Part shown: positions 9,474-18,449 of the stretch, one piece after another
Numbering within the stretch: the first letter of the stretch is position 1
How the letters are laid out: each line of letters opens with the position of its first letter
Assembly (NCBI GenBank): GCA_028335825.1
Contig: JAIOKI010000007.1
Span: 124,001 to 188,000, forward strand
DNA from: Nosema muscidifuracis
Lineage: Eukaryota > Microsporidia > Nosematidae
Direction: 5' to 3'
DNA: 64,000 nt
Notes under the pieces: generated by a model
What the model was told of the DNA's origin: nothing
Databases searched by the model: none
Seen by the model: only the letters and a program-made list of their open reading frames with translations
Made by a program: the position numbers and the translations under genes

Positions 9474-10402
9474 GGGTTAGAGAAAAAATATTTTATATAC
9501 GAAATAGTGGTTAGATAGAATGAGTTTCAGTTTAGATGTAAATTTAAAATGGAAAATATATTTTTATAAAGAAAGTTATGTTTATGATTTAACTAAAATT
9601 TTAATATATATTAGAAAATTATTATAATTATATCTATAGCTATATAAATTTTATATTTAGCTTTGAGAAATAAATATGTAGGAAATTTGAAAATTAATAA
9701 AAAAAAGATAACTATTTATTGAGAAAAAAAGATAATTGTTTATTGAAAAAAAAGATAATTGTTTATTTAGAAAAAAAAGATAACTAGAATTTTGAGAAAA
9801 AAAATAACTATTTATTGAAAATAATAACTAGAATTTTGAGATTCAAGTAGACTTAAAAGTACTAAAAAAATATAAAAGATAGAAAATTTATCATTTGTAT
9901 TTTAAAATAAAAATATTGTATTTAAAATTTATTAATTAATTTTTTTAGCTAGTGTTTTACTAATTATTAAATATAAATTTTATTTCTTATCTTAATAAAT
10001 TATTTTATAATTCTTGTATAAAGCCAAGTATTATAAAAATACAGCAATTCTAATATATTTTATTAGTCTAAGAAGCAGTAATACTAAACAAGTACTGTTA
10101 ATTTAATGTAAGTTGAGGGCTATTTTTAATATTACAAAAGTTAAAGTGAAAATATTCAAAATAAATATTATCTGAGTTATCAAAATGTTACAATAAATAA
10201 TTATGATTTTTATTTACACTTAAATACAAATTAAAAATAAGACTGAACATGATTAATTTCTAAAAGGCAGAACTTAATTAGAAAATTGTAAAATTATCTT
10301 GGAAAGATTTTTATAAATTGTGAATTTTAGTATTAATAAAGACTAAAATGATTGATTAATTACAAAATTTAGTACATAAAAATTAAATTAATATCTAAAA
10401 AT
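9474..10402. other. Gene-free spacer, 0.9 kb
   Basis: No gene or RNA is supported. At about 9690-9845 lie five or six copies of a 20-30 bp unit of the form AAAAAAAGATAACTATTTAT with a variant ending CTAGAATTTTGAG. The remainder is unstructured AT-rich sequence. I looked for snRNA, RNase P and tRNA signatures and saw none. Confidence 0.55.
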
Positions 10403-11986
10403 TTATTCTTCCATTATTTGATTAAATCTATTATAAATCTTTCTATTATCTTCTAAGGTCTTTCTAGATAAATGTGAAGGACCATAAAATTCAAAATAAA
10501 CATTCTTCATTAAAATATTATTATTAATAAATAACTGACTATTAATAAAATTATCTATAATATCTAATAAAACATTAAAATCAGAAAATAATCCATAAAA
10601 GATGGATCTATTAATTATTTCCTCAGAAGTAGTATCTAAATAAACTGATCCAGGTTTAATAATATCTTCATATAATTCACCAGAATTAAATGATTCTAAA
10701 GAATGATCTTGAGTCATAATATATAAATATTCAAAGAATGGTGATTTTTCTATATTTGGTTCAAGTTGAGTTTCTATACCTTCATATAAAAGAACAATAA
10801 ATAACATTTTTAAAGGAGATTCTTTATCAGGCATATTATTCTTAATCTTCATTATTAATTCGTAAAATAAAGTATTCTTTTGTATATCTTTAATATCATC
10901 TATTTTTTTATTTTGATATGGAAAATTATCTAAATATTTTTTCAAATCTTCAAATTCTAGTACATCTAGTAGGTGCAGTAGGTTAAGCATAAAAAAAAAT
11001 TTAAAATTATCAGATGAAGATAGAATATTATGTAACAAAATTATATACTCATCTCTAATACAAATACTATAAAACATTAAGATAAAGAAATTTCTCTCGT
11101 TTACTGAAATATTATTCAAGAATGAAATATAATGTATAACAAAATCTACACATGAAAAAATTGGTATAAAAAATGGAAATACATCCATTTTATTATCTCT
11201 AAAAATTATACATTCCTTATTTTTAACGATTAAACATTTCTTACTTAACGAATAAGGAAATATTTTTATACAATCATTTTTTGTCTCATATACTTTACTA
11301 AAATCCCAAAATTCTTCTGTACTTTTACTTAAATATCTTATAATAAACTTGTATACAGCTATATACTTAATAAAATCTGATGTAATTTTATATGATTTTA
11401 TATTCCATCTAGGATCTGATAATAAATAAGATACTACTGCTTCATCAAAAAATTTCATATCAGATGTGGACCATTTCATTAATTTATAATTTTTATTATT
11501 TATAATATTCATCATACTGAAATGTAATACGTTATTATACTCATGATAACCTACTGAATTTGTTGTATAGAATTTTTCTAAAGAATTGTACATATTAAAA
11601 TTATCAACACATGTCTTGTAATATTTACCACAAATAATCATTACATCATATATACTTATTAGATTTCCACCAACTTGTGAAACTATTAGTACAGAATCTT
11701 TGGTAACTTTTTTAATTAAAATATCGTAAATATTTCTAAGTGTTTGATTTTTAGTACTAGTAGGTACTAGTTCATGTAAAATTCTAACATTTTTGTTTAT
11801 AATCTTTATACTTATATAAAATTCGTCTATTAGTACAGTATGAATGGTATCTTCACAAGGATTTATTAGAGAATACATATTGGAATCTAAAATATAATTT
11901 GTATTGCGGATTACTGTCAATGTATATTCGGGTAGGAAATCATTTAAAGTACGTATTAGATTGATAGAAAAAACAAGTAACATCAT
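10403..11986 (-). CDS. Secreted-type protein, tandem paralogue A, 527 aa
   Basis: Lineage-specific protein of unknown function. The first 15-20 residues (MMLLVFSINLIRTL) form a hydrophobic leader typical of a signal peptide, so it is probably secreted or exposed. The rest has no second membrane segment. It is clearly paralogous to the next gene (12417-13922): shared blocks include LIDEFYI/LIDEDYI, VGGNL/IGGNL, VGYHEYNNVLHF/VGYYEFDNILYF, the DPRW/DPRC block followed by IKS, and LFINNNILMK/LFIINNNILLK near the C-terminus, all in the same order. CCCC lies six bases before the ATG (GGGG at 11993-11996). It could be a host-exposed effector or wall-related protein; that is inference from the leader and from lineage restriction. 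Confidence 0.75.
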   Translation of the reverse strand: MMLLVFSINLIRTLNDFLPEYTLTVIRNTNYILDSNMYSLINPCEDTIHTVLIDEFYISIKIINKNVRILHELVPTSTKNQTLRNIYDILIKKVTKDSVLIVSQVGGNLISIYDVMIICGKYYKTCVDNFNMYNSLEKFYTTNSVGYHEYNNVLHFSMMNIINNKNYKLMKWSTSDMKFFDEAVVSYLLSDPRWNIKSYKITSDFIKYIAVYKFIIRYLSKSTEEFWDFSKVYETKNDCIKIFPYSLSKKCLIVKNKECIIFRDNKMDVFPFFIPIFSCVDFVIHYISFLNNISVNERNFFILMFYSICIRDEYIILLHNILSSSDNFKFFFMLNLLHLLDVLEFEDLKKYLDNFPYQNKKIDDIKDIQKNTLFYELIMKIKNNMPDKESPLKMLFIVLLYEGIETQLEPNIEKSPFFEYLYIMTQDHSLESFNSGELYEDIIKPGSVYLDTTSEEIINRSIFYGLFSDFNVLLDIIDNFINSQLFINNNILMKNVYFEFYGPSHLSRKTLEDNRKIYNRFNQIMEE

Positions 11987-12416
11987 CAAAAAGGGGTTTA
12001 TATTAAAATTAATTTTTAATGAAATACGTAATTATTCAGTTAGTAATTTGAAATGACGATAAATTGAATATCAAATATATAAAAATACTTATAATAATTA
12101 AAATAAAAGTCTTAAAAGTATTTCTTTGAACAGAAGAAATGAATAATTGATAGCATTGAGAAAATAATTTAAAAAGATTTCTTAGAGATGAAACATCTGA
12201 AAAAATTAAGAAATTTTCTGTACTTAAGTCTAAACGTAAACATTTTCATAATTTAATTAAATTATTTGAATTAATAAAAAATGACATCGTTATATTATTT
12301 CTTAATAAAAAATATTTAATTGTGTTTTAATTTTTTACAAATAAAATATGTTTGTTTCAACTTATAAATCTAATATTGTTAATTAGAAACTTATACATTA
12401 TCTTTAGTTAAAATAT
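11987..12416. other. Spacer between the two paralogues
   Basis: This 430-base spacer is AT-rich without an evident tandem repeat, gene or RNA. It contains no CCC or GGG run linked to a start codon except the one belonging to paralogue A. Confidence 0.5.
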
Positions 12417-13922
12417 TTATTTTAAATTAAATCTTACTATCGCATTTTCTTTATCTTTATTTGTCAAATTTGTTTTATACGAATGAGATACAAATTTCAA
12501 ATCATCCTTCAGTAAAATATTGTTATTGATAATGAATAAAGTGCCATGTATAAGAATATCTCGAACATCAGTAAGAACACTAAAATCATCAAAAAATTCC
12601 ATGAACAATCTAATACAATTCTTTCGATAAATTTCTTTATCTTCGTTATCTGTAACAAAAACATCCAAAAAATTAAATAAATTTTCTGAACTATTTTCAA
12701 AATTCCTTGATCGTTTTATCTCTTTATCTATTCTGCCAATAGTTAATATCATAAAAACTATTCGTAATGGAGAAAATTTAAGATATCGAGTTTTTTTAAT
12801 TTTTTGTATAAGATCATATAATAGACCTTTTTTGGGTACTTCATCATAAGAAGTTATACATTTATAGTTTTTAAAAAAATTTGTTGTGTATACCTCAGAT
12901 ATTTCTTTATAATCAAGAACTTTCATTAGGTACAAAACAAAAAGCATCAATTTGGTTTTTCCATTTGTTTGGTCGGCTAATAAATTGTACAAAAATATTT
13001 CGTAAGCTTGTTGATCATTTTCTAAAGTAAAAAATAATAGAGCAATAGAACCGTCTTCTCTTGTATCTGTTTTAATAATATTCGACTTAAAAAATTTAAG
13101 AAATTCAAATAATGCAATTGCCATGGAATGTAAAAATCTATCTTTTCCTAGATTATCAGTCCCAATCATTTCCGTATTTACAGTCCCATTTTGATTAAAA
13201 GTTATTCCATAATTATCAGTTAAATCTTTAATTAACCAATCTACGTTGTATAATTCATTCTTATTTCTGTTAAGATATCTGAATATAAATTTATAAATAG
13301 GAACTCGGCTAATAACATTTTTAAGAATATTTTCAGATTTGATACTGCATCTTGGATCGTTCATTAAAAAATTTATAACAGCTTGATTAAAGAATTCTGT
13401 TTCAGAAGAATTCCATTGGTAGCCGTAATGTTTTTTAGATTTTATTGTATTAAAATGGAAGTACAGTATGTTGTCAAATTCGTAGTACCCAACTTGAGAT
13501 TCTTCATAAAATGTAGATGGTCCATCGAATAGAGAATAATTAGTTATAACTTGTTTGTAAGAACGTTTAAATATATTAACAAGATCATCTGATGTAAATA
13601 AATTTCCTCCTATATGTGTGATACATAAAATATCATCATCTGTTTTATATTTTGTAAGAATGCTCATTATTTCTTTTATACTTGTATTTCTATCAGTTGA
13701 TCGTACTAGTTCCATTTCATGAAAAAATTTAGGTGAAGATATTCGTATTGTAATATAGTCTTCGTCTATAAGTATTGAGTGTATACCTGTTTTTTTAATA
13801 TTAAAAGTGAAATATTTCTTTTCATCATTCATCTTAAATACATGATCTACTAAATCATCTGCATATTTCATTAATGAAGTATCAACTGTGTATGATCGTA
13901 GAAGAAAGAATAGAAATATCAT
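12417..13922 (-). CDS. Secreted-type protein, tandem paralogue B, 501 aa
   Basis: Paralogue of the gene at 10403-11986, in the same orientation. It begins with the hydrophobic leader MIFLFFLLRSYTVDT, read as a cleavable signal peptide. The shared order of conserved blocks (LIDEDYI, IGGNL, VGYYEFDN, FFNQAVINFLMNDPRC, VPIYKFIFRYL, NNNILLK) covers nearly the full length, so both descend from one tandem duplication. Identity is moderate, so the duplication is not recent. A middle segment (about 245-300) is the most different part. CCC abuts the ATG (GGG at 13923-13925). Function is unknown; a role at the parasite surface or in the host is inferred only from the leader. Confidence 0.75.
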   Translation of the reverse strand: MIFLFFLLRSYTVDTSLMKYADDLVDHVFKMNDEKKYFTFNIKKTGIHSILIDEDYITIRISSPKFFHEMELVRSTDRNTSIKEIMSILTKYKTDDDILCITHIGGNLFTSDDLVNIFKRSYKQVITNYSLFDGPSTFYEESQVGYYEFDNILYFHFNTIKSKKHYGYQWNSSETEFFNQAVINFLMNDPRCSIKSENILKNVISRVPIYKFIFRYLNRNKNELYNVDWLIKDLTDNYGITFNQNGTVNTEMIGTDNLGKDRFLHSMAIALFEFLKFFKSNIIKTDTREDGSIALLFFTLENDQQAYEIFLYNLLADQTNGKTKLMLFVLYLMKVLDYKEISEVYTTNFFKNYKCITSYDEVPKKGLLYDLIQKIKKTRYLKFSPLRIVFMILTIGRIDKEIKRSRNFENSSENLFNFLDVFVTDNEDKEIYRKNCIRLFMEFFDDFSVLTDVRDILIHGTLFIINNNILLKDDLKFVSHSYKTNLTNKDKENAIVRFNLK

Positions 13923-15693
13923 GGGTTTAATTTAAAAATGATATTTATTGATTTTTATTTAATTAAAAACGTTTTTTTAATAAAAAATTAATTTATTACT
14001 TTTAATTGAATCATTTATTTAGAATGAACAATGTTGATATTGTTAAAAAACTTTATAGCTATGATAGAAATAGATAAAAATGATTTTTTTTCTTAAAAAA
14101 GTAACACATTTGAACTATAGAAAAAAATCATATGTAGTATTAGAAAAAAGTCCAAACTATATACTCATATTTCCTATCAGATAAGAAGTGTCAAGAGTAA
14201 TAATGAAAACTAAAAACTTAAACACTTTGACGTCATCTATTAATATATTGACATGGGTTGTGAATACAAAAAGAATAAAAGATGATGCTAGTTTAATTTA
14301 TATTGCTTTTTAGATTATTTTTAATTATTATAACTTTTTAACATTGATAATGTGACCAAAAAGGGGAATGAAACAGAGAAAATAACAATATTATATGAAT
14401 AAATTCATAGAAGCAGCCAGATGCCAGTTTACAAGTAGGATCTCTTAATAAATTATTGTTGATTGCCATTCAAGTAAGAGATAAATTTAAATCTTATATG
14501 ATAAAGTAATTACAAAATTCTGTAACCAATATAGAAATGAGATCGACTTAGATAATCATTTTGAAACATATTTTTGATTTATAGTGCTTTAGATAACTCT
14601 AAAAAGCCTACTCATTAACAGATACAGAATTTCAATCTTATTAAGAACTAAAAGCGGAGCGGAGATTATCCGTAAATGAAGCAATTCAAAGAACCGTACC
14701 TAGCCAGTTTACCATATAAAATTTAATATGAATTAAACACAAATAGAATCTTCTTTAAGATCACAATAACTTTTCAGAATCAGAATAAATAATCTTGTTA
14801 TGGGTTTTCTAAGAAAAATGTGTTTTTTAATTCAATTTAAGTTTATCTTTGTAACCTATTTACTGTATTAAAACCCCAAATTATTTGAGCTCTATCGTAT
14901 TAGCGTTTTCTGAATTTTTTTACATCAGTTTCAATTATATATTAATTTCTTGAAGTGATATTTTCGATATGTTTATTGAATCTATTTATTAAAGCTAGTA
15001 ATTTCTATTTTAATTTGACTTCTGCCTATAATTAAAACTTAGCAATAAATCGATTACTTTAAAAACATACTTATAAAAAATATTTGCATTATTAATCTAT
15101 TTATTAAAGCTAGTATTTTATGTTGTAATTTGACTTCTGCCTCTAATTAAATCTTAGCAATAAATCGATTACTTTAAAAGCATACTTATAAAAAATATTT
15201 GCATTATTGATCTATTTATTAAACTGTATTTTTATATTAGCTATATCTGTACTTAAGAAGCTTGTTTAATATATAAACATGTTTTTTGTTGATATTTATA
15301 TTTTTTTCATCACATCATATACATCATTTTAAATAATTTTTTTTTTTGTCATATTCCTTTTTTTGTATGTAATTTCATAAAAATATAAAATAAATTTTTT
15401 TAAGAAGGAATGTCATTAAAAACGTTTAATTAAGAATTAATTCCACCTATTAAAATACAAACATTAAATAGTAAACTTTAAAATTTTTTTAAAAAATGAC
15501 TTAATCATTAGTTTTTTTTTGAAATTTTTTTCGAATTTTGAAATATTTATGACTCAAAAAAGAACAAATTTATCATATCATAACTCAATAATTCTTATAA
15601 ATTTATAGTTTTGGGATATTTTAAGAACAAACAATTTGTTTTTAATTAATTTTTCAGATTTGTTTAATTAAATAAAAAAAACATTTTCATCCC
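13923..15693. other. 1.8-kb spacer with possible gene debris
   Basis: This is the longest gene-free stretch in the window. From about 14050 to 14780 the base composition is richer in G and C than in other spacers, and short stretches look codon-like but are heavily interrupted, so this may be the relic of an old gene or mobile element. A gag-like retroelement fossil is one option, but I cannot assign a family, and no terminal repeats bound it. The part from 14981 holds large direct repeats. From 15300 to 15690 it is plain AT-rich sequence leading to the next gene. Confidence 0.4.
14981..15225. repeat. 115-bp direct repeat, two copies plus a partial third
   Basis: The unit starts TCTATTTATTAAAGCTAGTA at 14981, recurs at 15096 and begins again at 15211. 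It includes the less AT-rich core TTTGACTTCTGCC. The two full copies differ at only a few bases, so the duplication is fairly recent. No coding potential is seen within it. Confidence 0.85.
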
Positions 15694-16290
15694 ATGAATA
15701 GAGTAACAGTTTCTAATACAAAAGCTACATATAAACTTGATTTATACAGATACTCAAAAAATGAAAATGAAGATATAATAATAGTCTGTCATAAACAATT
15801 TCCTTTTAGATTTAGTAGCCCACATATTATAAGATCTGGGGAAGAAGATAGAGAAATAAGTTCAGAAATAGTAAGTGTACCATCTAATCTTTTATTAAAA
15901 GATTTGTTTGATGAATATCTATCATATATACCAGATACGAATCCTAATAAGGAACAAATTGAAAGAGCTTTAAGGAAAGATTTAGATAAACATTTTTTTA
16001 TTTTTAAATTTGATCCAATGAAAATAGATTCTTATAATACTTATGTGATAGAAATATTTGACAAAGAAAATAAAAATAACAAAATAGTTTCTAATGAAAT
16101 TCAAGGAATAAATCTTAAAGATAATTTTTTTTTCGAAGTATTTTCTTTCTATGTAATGCTAATAGAATCTCAACTAAATGAAGTTCATGTTGAAAATTTA
16201 TGTTTTAAGATATGTAAGATAATTTTATATTGTTTGATAGCGATTATTTTAATGCTTATCTTTGGTTTTATTTTGTTTAACTCTACTTAG
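15694..16290 (+). CDS. Hypothetical tail-anchored protein, 198 aa
   Basis: I do not recognise the family. The first 165 residues are soluble-looking with mixed charge, and residues about 168-195 (ICKIILYCLIAIILMLIFGF) form one strong membrane helix that ends three residues from the C-terminus. This is the layout of a tail-anchored protein such as a SNARE or an outer-membrane protein, but I see no heptad-repeat SNARE domain, so no function is assigned. CCC at 15691-15693 abuts the ATG. It sits alone between a 1.8-kb spacer and a tandem repeat, next to the secreted paralogues. Confidence 0.7.
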   Translation: MNRVTVSNTKATYKLDLYRYSKNENEDIIIVCHKQFPFRFSSPHIIRSGEEDREISSEIVSVPSNLLLKDLFDEYLSYIPDTNPNKEQIERALRKDLDKHFFIFKFDPMKIDSYNTYVIEIFDKENKNNKIVSNEIQGINLKDNFFFEVFSFYVMLIESQLNEVHVENLCFKICKIILYCLIAIILMLIFGFILFNST

Positions 16291-16439
16291 TAAATGTTAT
16301 ATTAAAAAAAGTCTTTATAATATGCTTGTATGTTACATATCATTAAAAAAATTTAATATTCAATAAATTTCATTAGAATTTAATAATTATCTTTAACTAT
16401 TTATTTTGAAATCAATATATTTATATTAAAATAAAAGTA

Positions 16440-16740
16440 TATAGAAACCTATTTTTAACTTAATATTTATTCTAACCTATTTTTAAATTAATATTTATTC
16501 TAACCTATTTTTAAATTAATATTTATTCTAACCTATTTTTAACTCAATATTTATTCTAACCTATTTTTAACTCAATATTTATTCTAACCTATTTTTAACT
16601 CAATATTGATTCTAACCTATTTTACAAAAAAATTTATAGAAACCTATTTTTAAACCAAAATATAATTTAACTTATTTTACAAAATAAAATTCATTCTAAC
16701 CTATTTTACAAAATAAAACTCATTCTAACCTATTTTGAAT
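16440..16740. repeat. 28-bp tandem repeat array, about ten copies
   Basis: The unit is CTAACCTATTTTTAACTCAA plus TATTTATT. Central copies (about 16470-16620) are nearly perfect. Distal copies from 16620 on are diverged and shortened, and several replace the middle with ACAAAATAAA. The array fills the spacer between convergent genes. Confidence 0.9.
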
Positions 16741-16785
16741 AAAAGCATCTAAATTAAATTTTATACAAGTCTAATATTTATTGAT

Positions 16786-17334
16786 TTATAAATTATCCCA
16801 TATTTCGTTACATATCTTGTAAGGAGATACTTTCTTATCAAGTTCTATTTCAACTAAACATTTTTTTCTTAAGTTTCGTATTCTACAAATATTTCTTTTA
16901 TCATGAACAAATTCTATTCCAAATCCTTTAATAAGTTCCAAATAAAGCTGATTGAAAGAAGGCTTATTAACTATTCGCAATTCTTCGTTGTATTTCTTTA
17001 TATTCATGTCCATCTCATCAATGTCACTTTTCATTTTACTAAATTCTTTCTCTAGATCAACATACTTTTTAGCAAGTTTAAGTCTGTCACTGTTTACCAT
17101 TTTATATTTCTCATTGTTTTTGTTATGTGATATTTTTATCTTATTAATCTCATTTTCTAAGTTTAGAATCTTTTTTTCTAAAAGTTCGGAATTATTTTTT
17201 ATATCTTGAATAGATCTGATATATTCCTTCTTATTACTTGAATGTATATCTACTATATTTGTCAATAGATGTATATTTAATAAATTATCATAATCAGTAA
17301 TTTTAGTAAGAATGTCTTGTATTTCACTTTCCAT
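16786..17334 (-). CDS. SPC24: Spc24-like kinetochore (Ndc80 complex) protein
   Basis: Residues about 35-120 are a long charged coiled coil, and residues 125-182 form a small globular end with the pattern QLYLELIKGFGIEF, a basic strand pair and a final EIWDNL. The Ndc80-complex subunit Spc24 has this layout: coiled coil followed by a small RWD-like domain that begins with xxLYxx..G and ends IWxxL. At 182 aa it is close to human and yeast Spc24 (about 200). The role would be linking Ndc80 to the inner kinetochore with Spc25. The assignment rests on architecture and a few residues, so another small coiled-coil RWD protein is possible. CCC lies two bases before the ATG (GGG at 17337-17339). Confidence 0.5.
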   Translation of the reverse strand: MESEIQDILTKITDYDNLLNIHLLTNIVDIHSSNKKEYIRSIQDIKNNSELLEKKILNLENEINKIKISHNKNNEKYKMVNSDRLKLAKKYVDLEKEFSKMKSDIDEMDMNIKKYNEELRIVNKPSFNQLYLELIKGFGIEFVHDKRNICRIRNLRKKCLVEIELDKKVSPYKICNEIWDNL

Positions 17335-17531
17335 AAGGGTAGAAGAAGAAAATTTTAATCAACAAAGAAAAAAATTATTATAATAAGTTATTTAAATAGA
17401 AATATCTTGTATATCAATTTTTATAATGGTAGAAATAGAAAAAAATATTATAATAAGTTATTTGAATAGAAATATCTTGTATATCAATTTTTATAATGTT
17501 AGGAATGGAAAAAAATTCATAAATTATATTT
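17335..17531. repeat. Spacer repeats derived from the Spc24-like gene's 5' end
   Basis: Two further copies of the unit AGAAATATCTTGTATATCAA plus TTTTTATAATGGTAGAA lie at about 17398-17440 and 17467-17505. The source-like copy is the start of the adjacent gene itself (about 17311-17345, AGAATGTCTTGTATTTCACT then TTCCATAAGGGTAGAA). In the spacer copies the start codon and the CCC signal are altered. Period is about 70 bp. Confidence 0.75.
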
Positions 17532-17858
17532 TTAATTAGATTTTTCTAGTAAAATATCAGATTCTCCTTCATGCAATATGCTCATCACTCCTGTTCTATA
17601 CTTTAACTCACACATGTTAGCTAAAGCATTATTTGTACCTTCAAAAAACTTTAATGGAATACCGCCAGCAAGAACACAATAATATTCCAACTGTTTTCTC
17701 TTAACAGCTGGAAGACTGCTAGATACAATAACACATTTTGCTTGTTTATTTATGACATTCTTGAGGGCACTTCTAAATCCTATCTCGTATTTACCAGTCT
17801 TAACTACTAATGGAAGTGATGCGGCTAAACCGACTGCTTTGGAATATCTTCTACTCAT
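17532..17858 (-). CDS. RPL30: Ribosomal protein eL30
   Basis: This 108-residue protein matches eukaryotic/archaeal ribosomal protein eL30 of the large subunit over its full length. Recognisable blocks are [19 protein letters not shown], the core [21 protein letters not shown], and the end [17 protein letters not shown], equivalent to the GDSDII tail of the family. The fold binds kink-turn RNA. Length equals the family norm (about 105-115). CCCCC lies four bases before the ATG (GGGGG at 17863-17867), the strongest start signal in the window, fitting a highly expressed gene. Confidence 0.95.
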   Translation of the reverse strand: MSRRYSKAVGLAASLPLVVKTGKYEIGFRSALKNVINKQAKCVIVSSSLPAVKRKQLEYYCVLAGGIPLKFFEGTNNALANMCELKYRTGVMSILHEGESDILLEKSN

Positions 17859-18304
17859 TCTTGGGGGTAAGAAAAAAATGAAAAAAAAATTATGATGGTT
17901 AAAATAGAAGAAGAAAAAAATATTTAACGAACTTGAATAAGATTATAGAAGAAATTGATTTTTTGAATGCATTAATAATTATCTTATCATAATATATAAA
18001 AATGATTGTCTTATTGATGAATATTAATCTTATTATTTATACATATTAATCTTAATATTCTTTTATAAATATTTCTTAAATTTCATTTTTTGTTTGTAAG
18101 TTTAACATTTAAAGTATTAAGATGAATTATCTCAGTGCAAGAATATCAAAATAATTTATTTATTATTGTACTATAAATTATTATCTGATCATAGTATAAA
18201 AAATTTATTATTATACTTTCTTTATATATAATGTTTTAGTATTTTGAATTATTAAAAATATTTATTATTATACTTTCTTAATATTTACTCTAGAAAGGAC
18301 CTAT
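17859..18304. other. Spacer between eL30 and tRNA-Phe
   Basis: This 446-base AT-rich stretch contains no gene I can support. A loose repeat of TTATTATTATACTTTCTTTA style units lies at about 18170-18290. It may hold the eL30 promoter, but no motif beyond the start-proximal C run is visible. Confidence 0.45.
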
Positions 18305-18376
18305 GGAGGATTAGCTCAGTGGGAGAGCATTAGACTGAAGATCTAAGGGTCCCGGGTTCAATCCCCGGATCCTCCA
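18305..18376 (+). tRNA. tRNA-Phe (anticodon GAA)
   Basis: A full cloverleaf is present. Acceptor stem GGAGGAT (18305-18311) pairs with ATCCTCC (18369-18375), discriminator A18376. D stem is GCTC/GAGC. Anticodon stem TTAGA/TCTAA closes the loop CTGAAGA, so the anticodon is GAA. The T stem CCGGG/CCCGG holds loop TTCAATC. It contains no intron and ends 73 bases from the stop codon of the Ste24 gene. Confidence 0.96.
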
Positions 18377-18449
18377 ATTCTTTATTTTTTATTCTAGTTT
18401 AACTGTAATAATTAATATAAATTAAAATAAAATTTTTCAATTAATAATT

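Noticed and set aside
9950-10400. A possible structured RNA in the spacer after 8871-9473.
   Set aside because: I looked for tRNA, snRNA, RNase P and SRP signatures and found none.
14050-14780. A retroelement or gene in the 1.8-kb spacer.
   Set aside because: No intact frame, terminal repeats or unmistakable motif is visible, so it is kept only as a low-confidence relic in the findings.
16440-16740. Regular 28-bp repeats that could suggest a CRISPR-like array.
   Set aside because: The copies are contiguous without unique spacers and the organism is eukaryotic; this is a simple tandem repeat.
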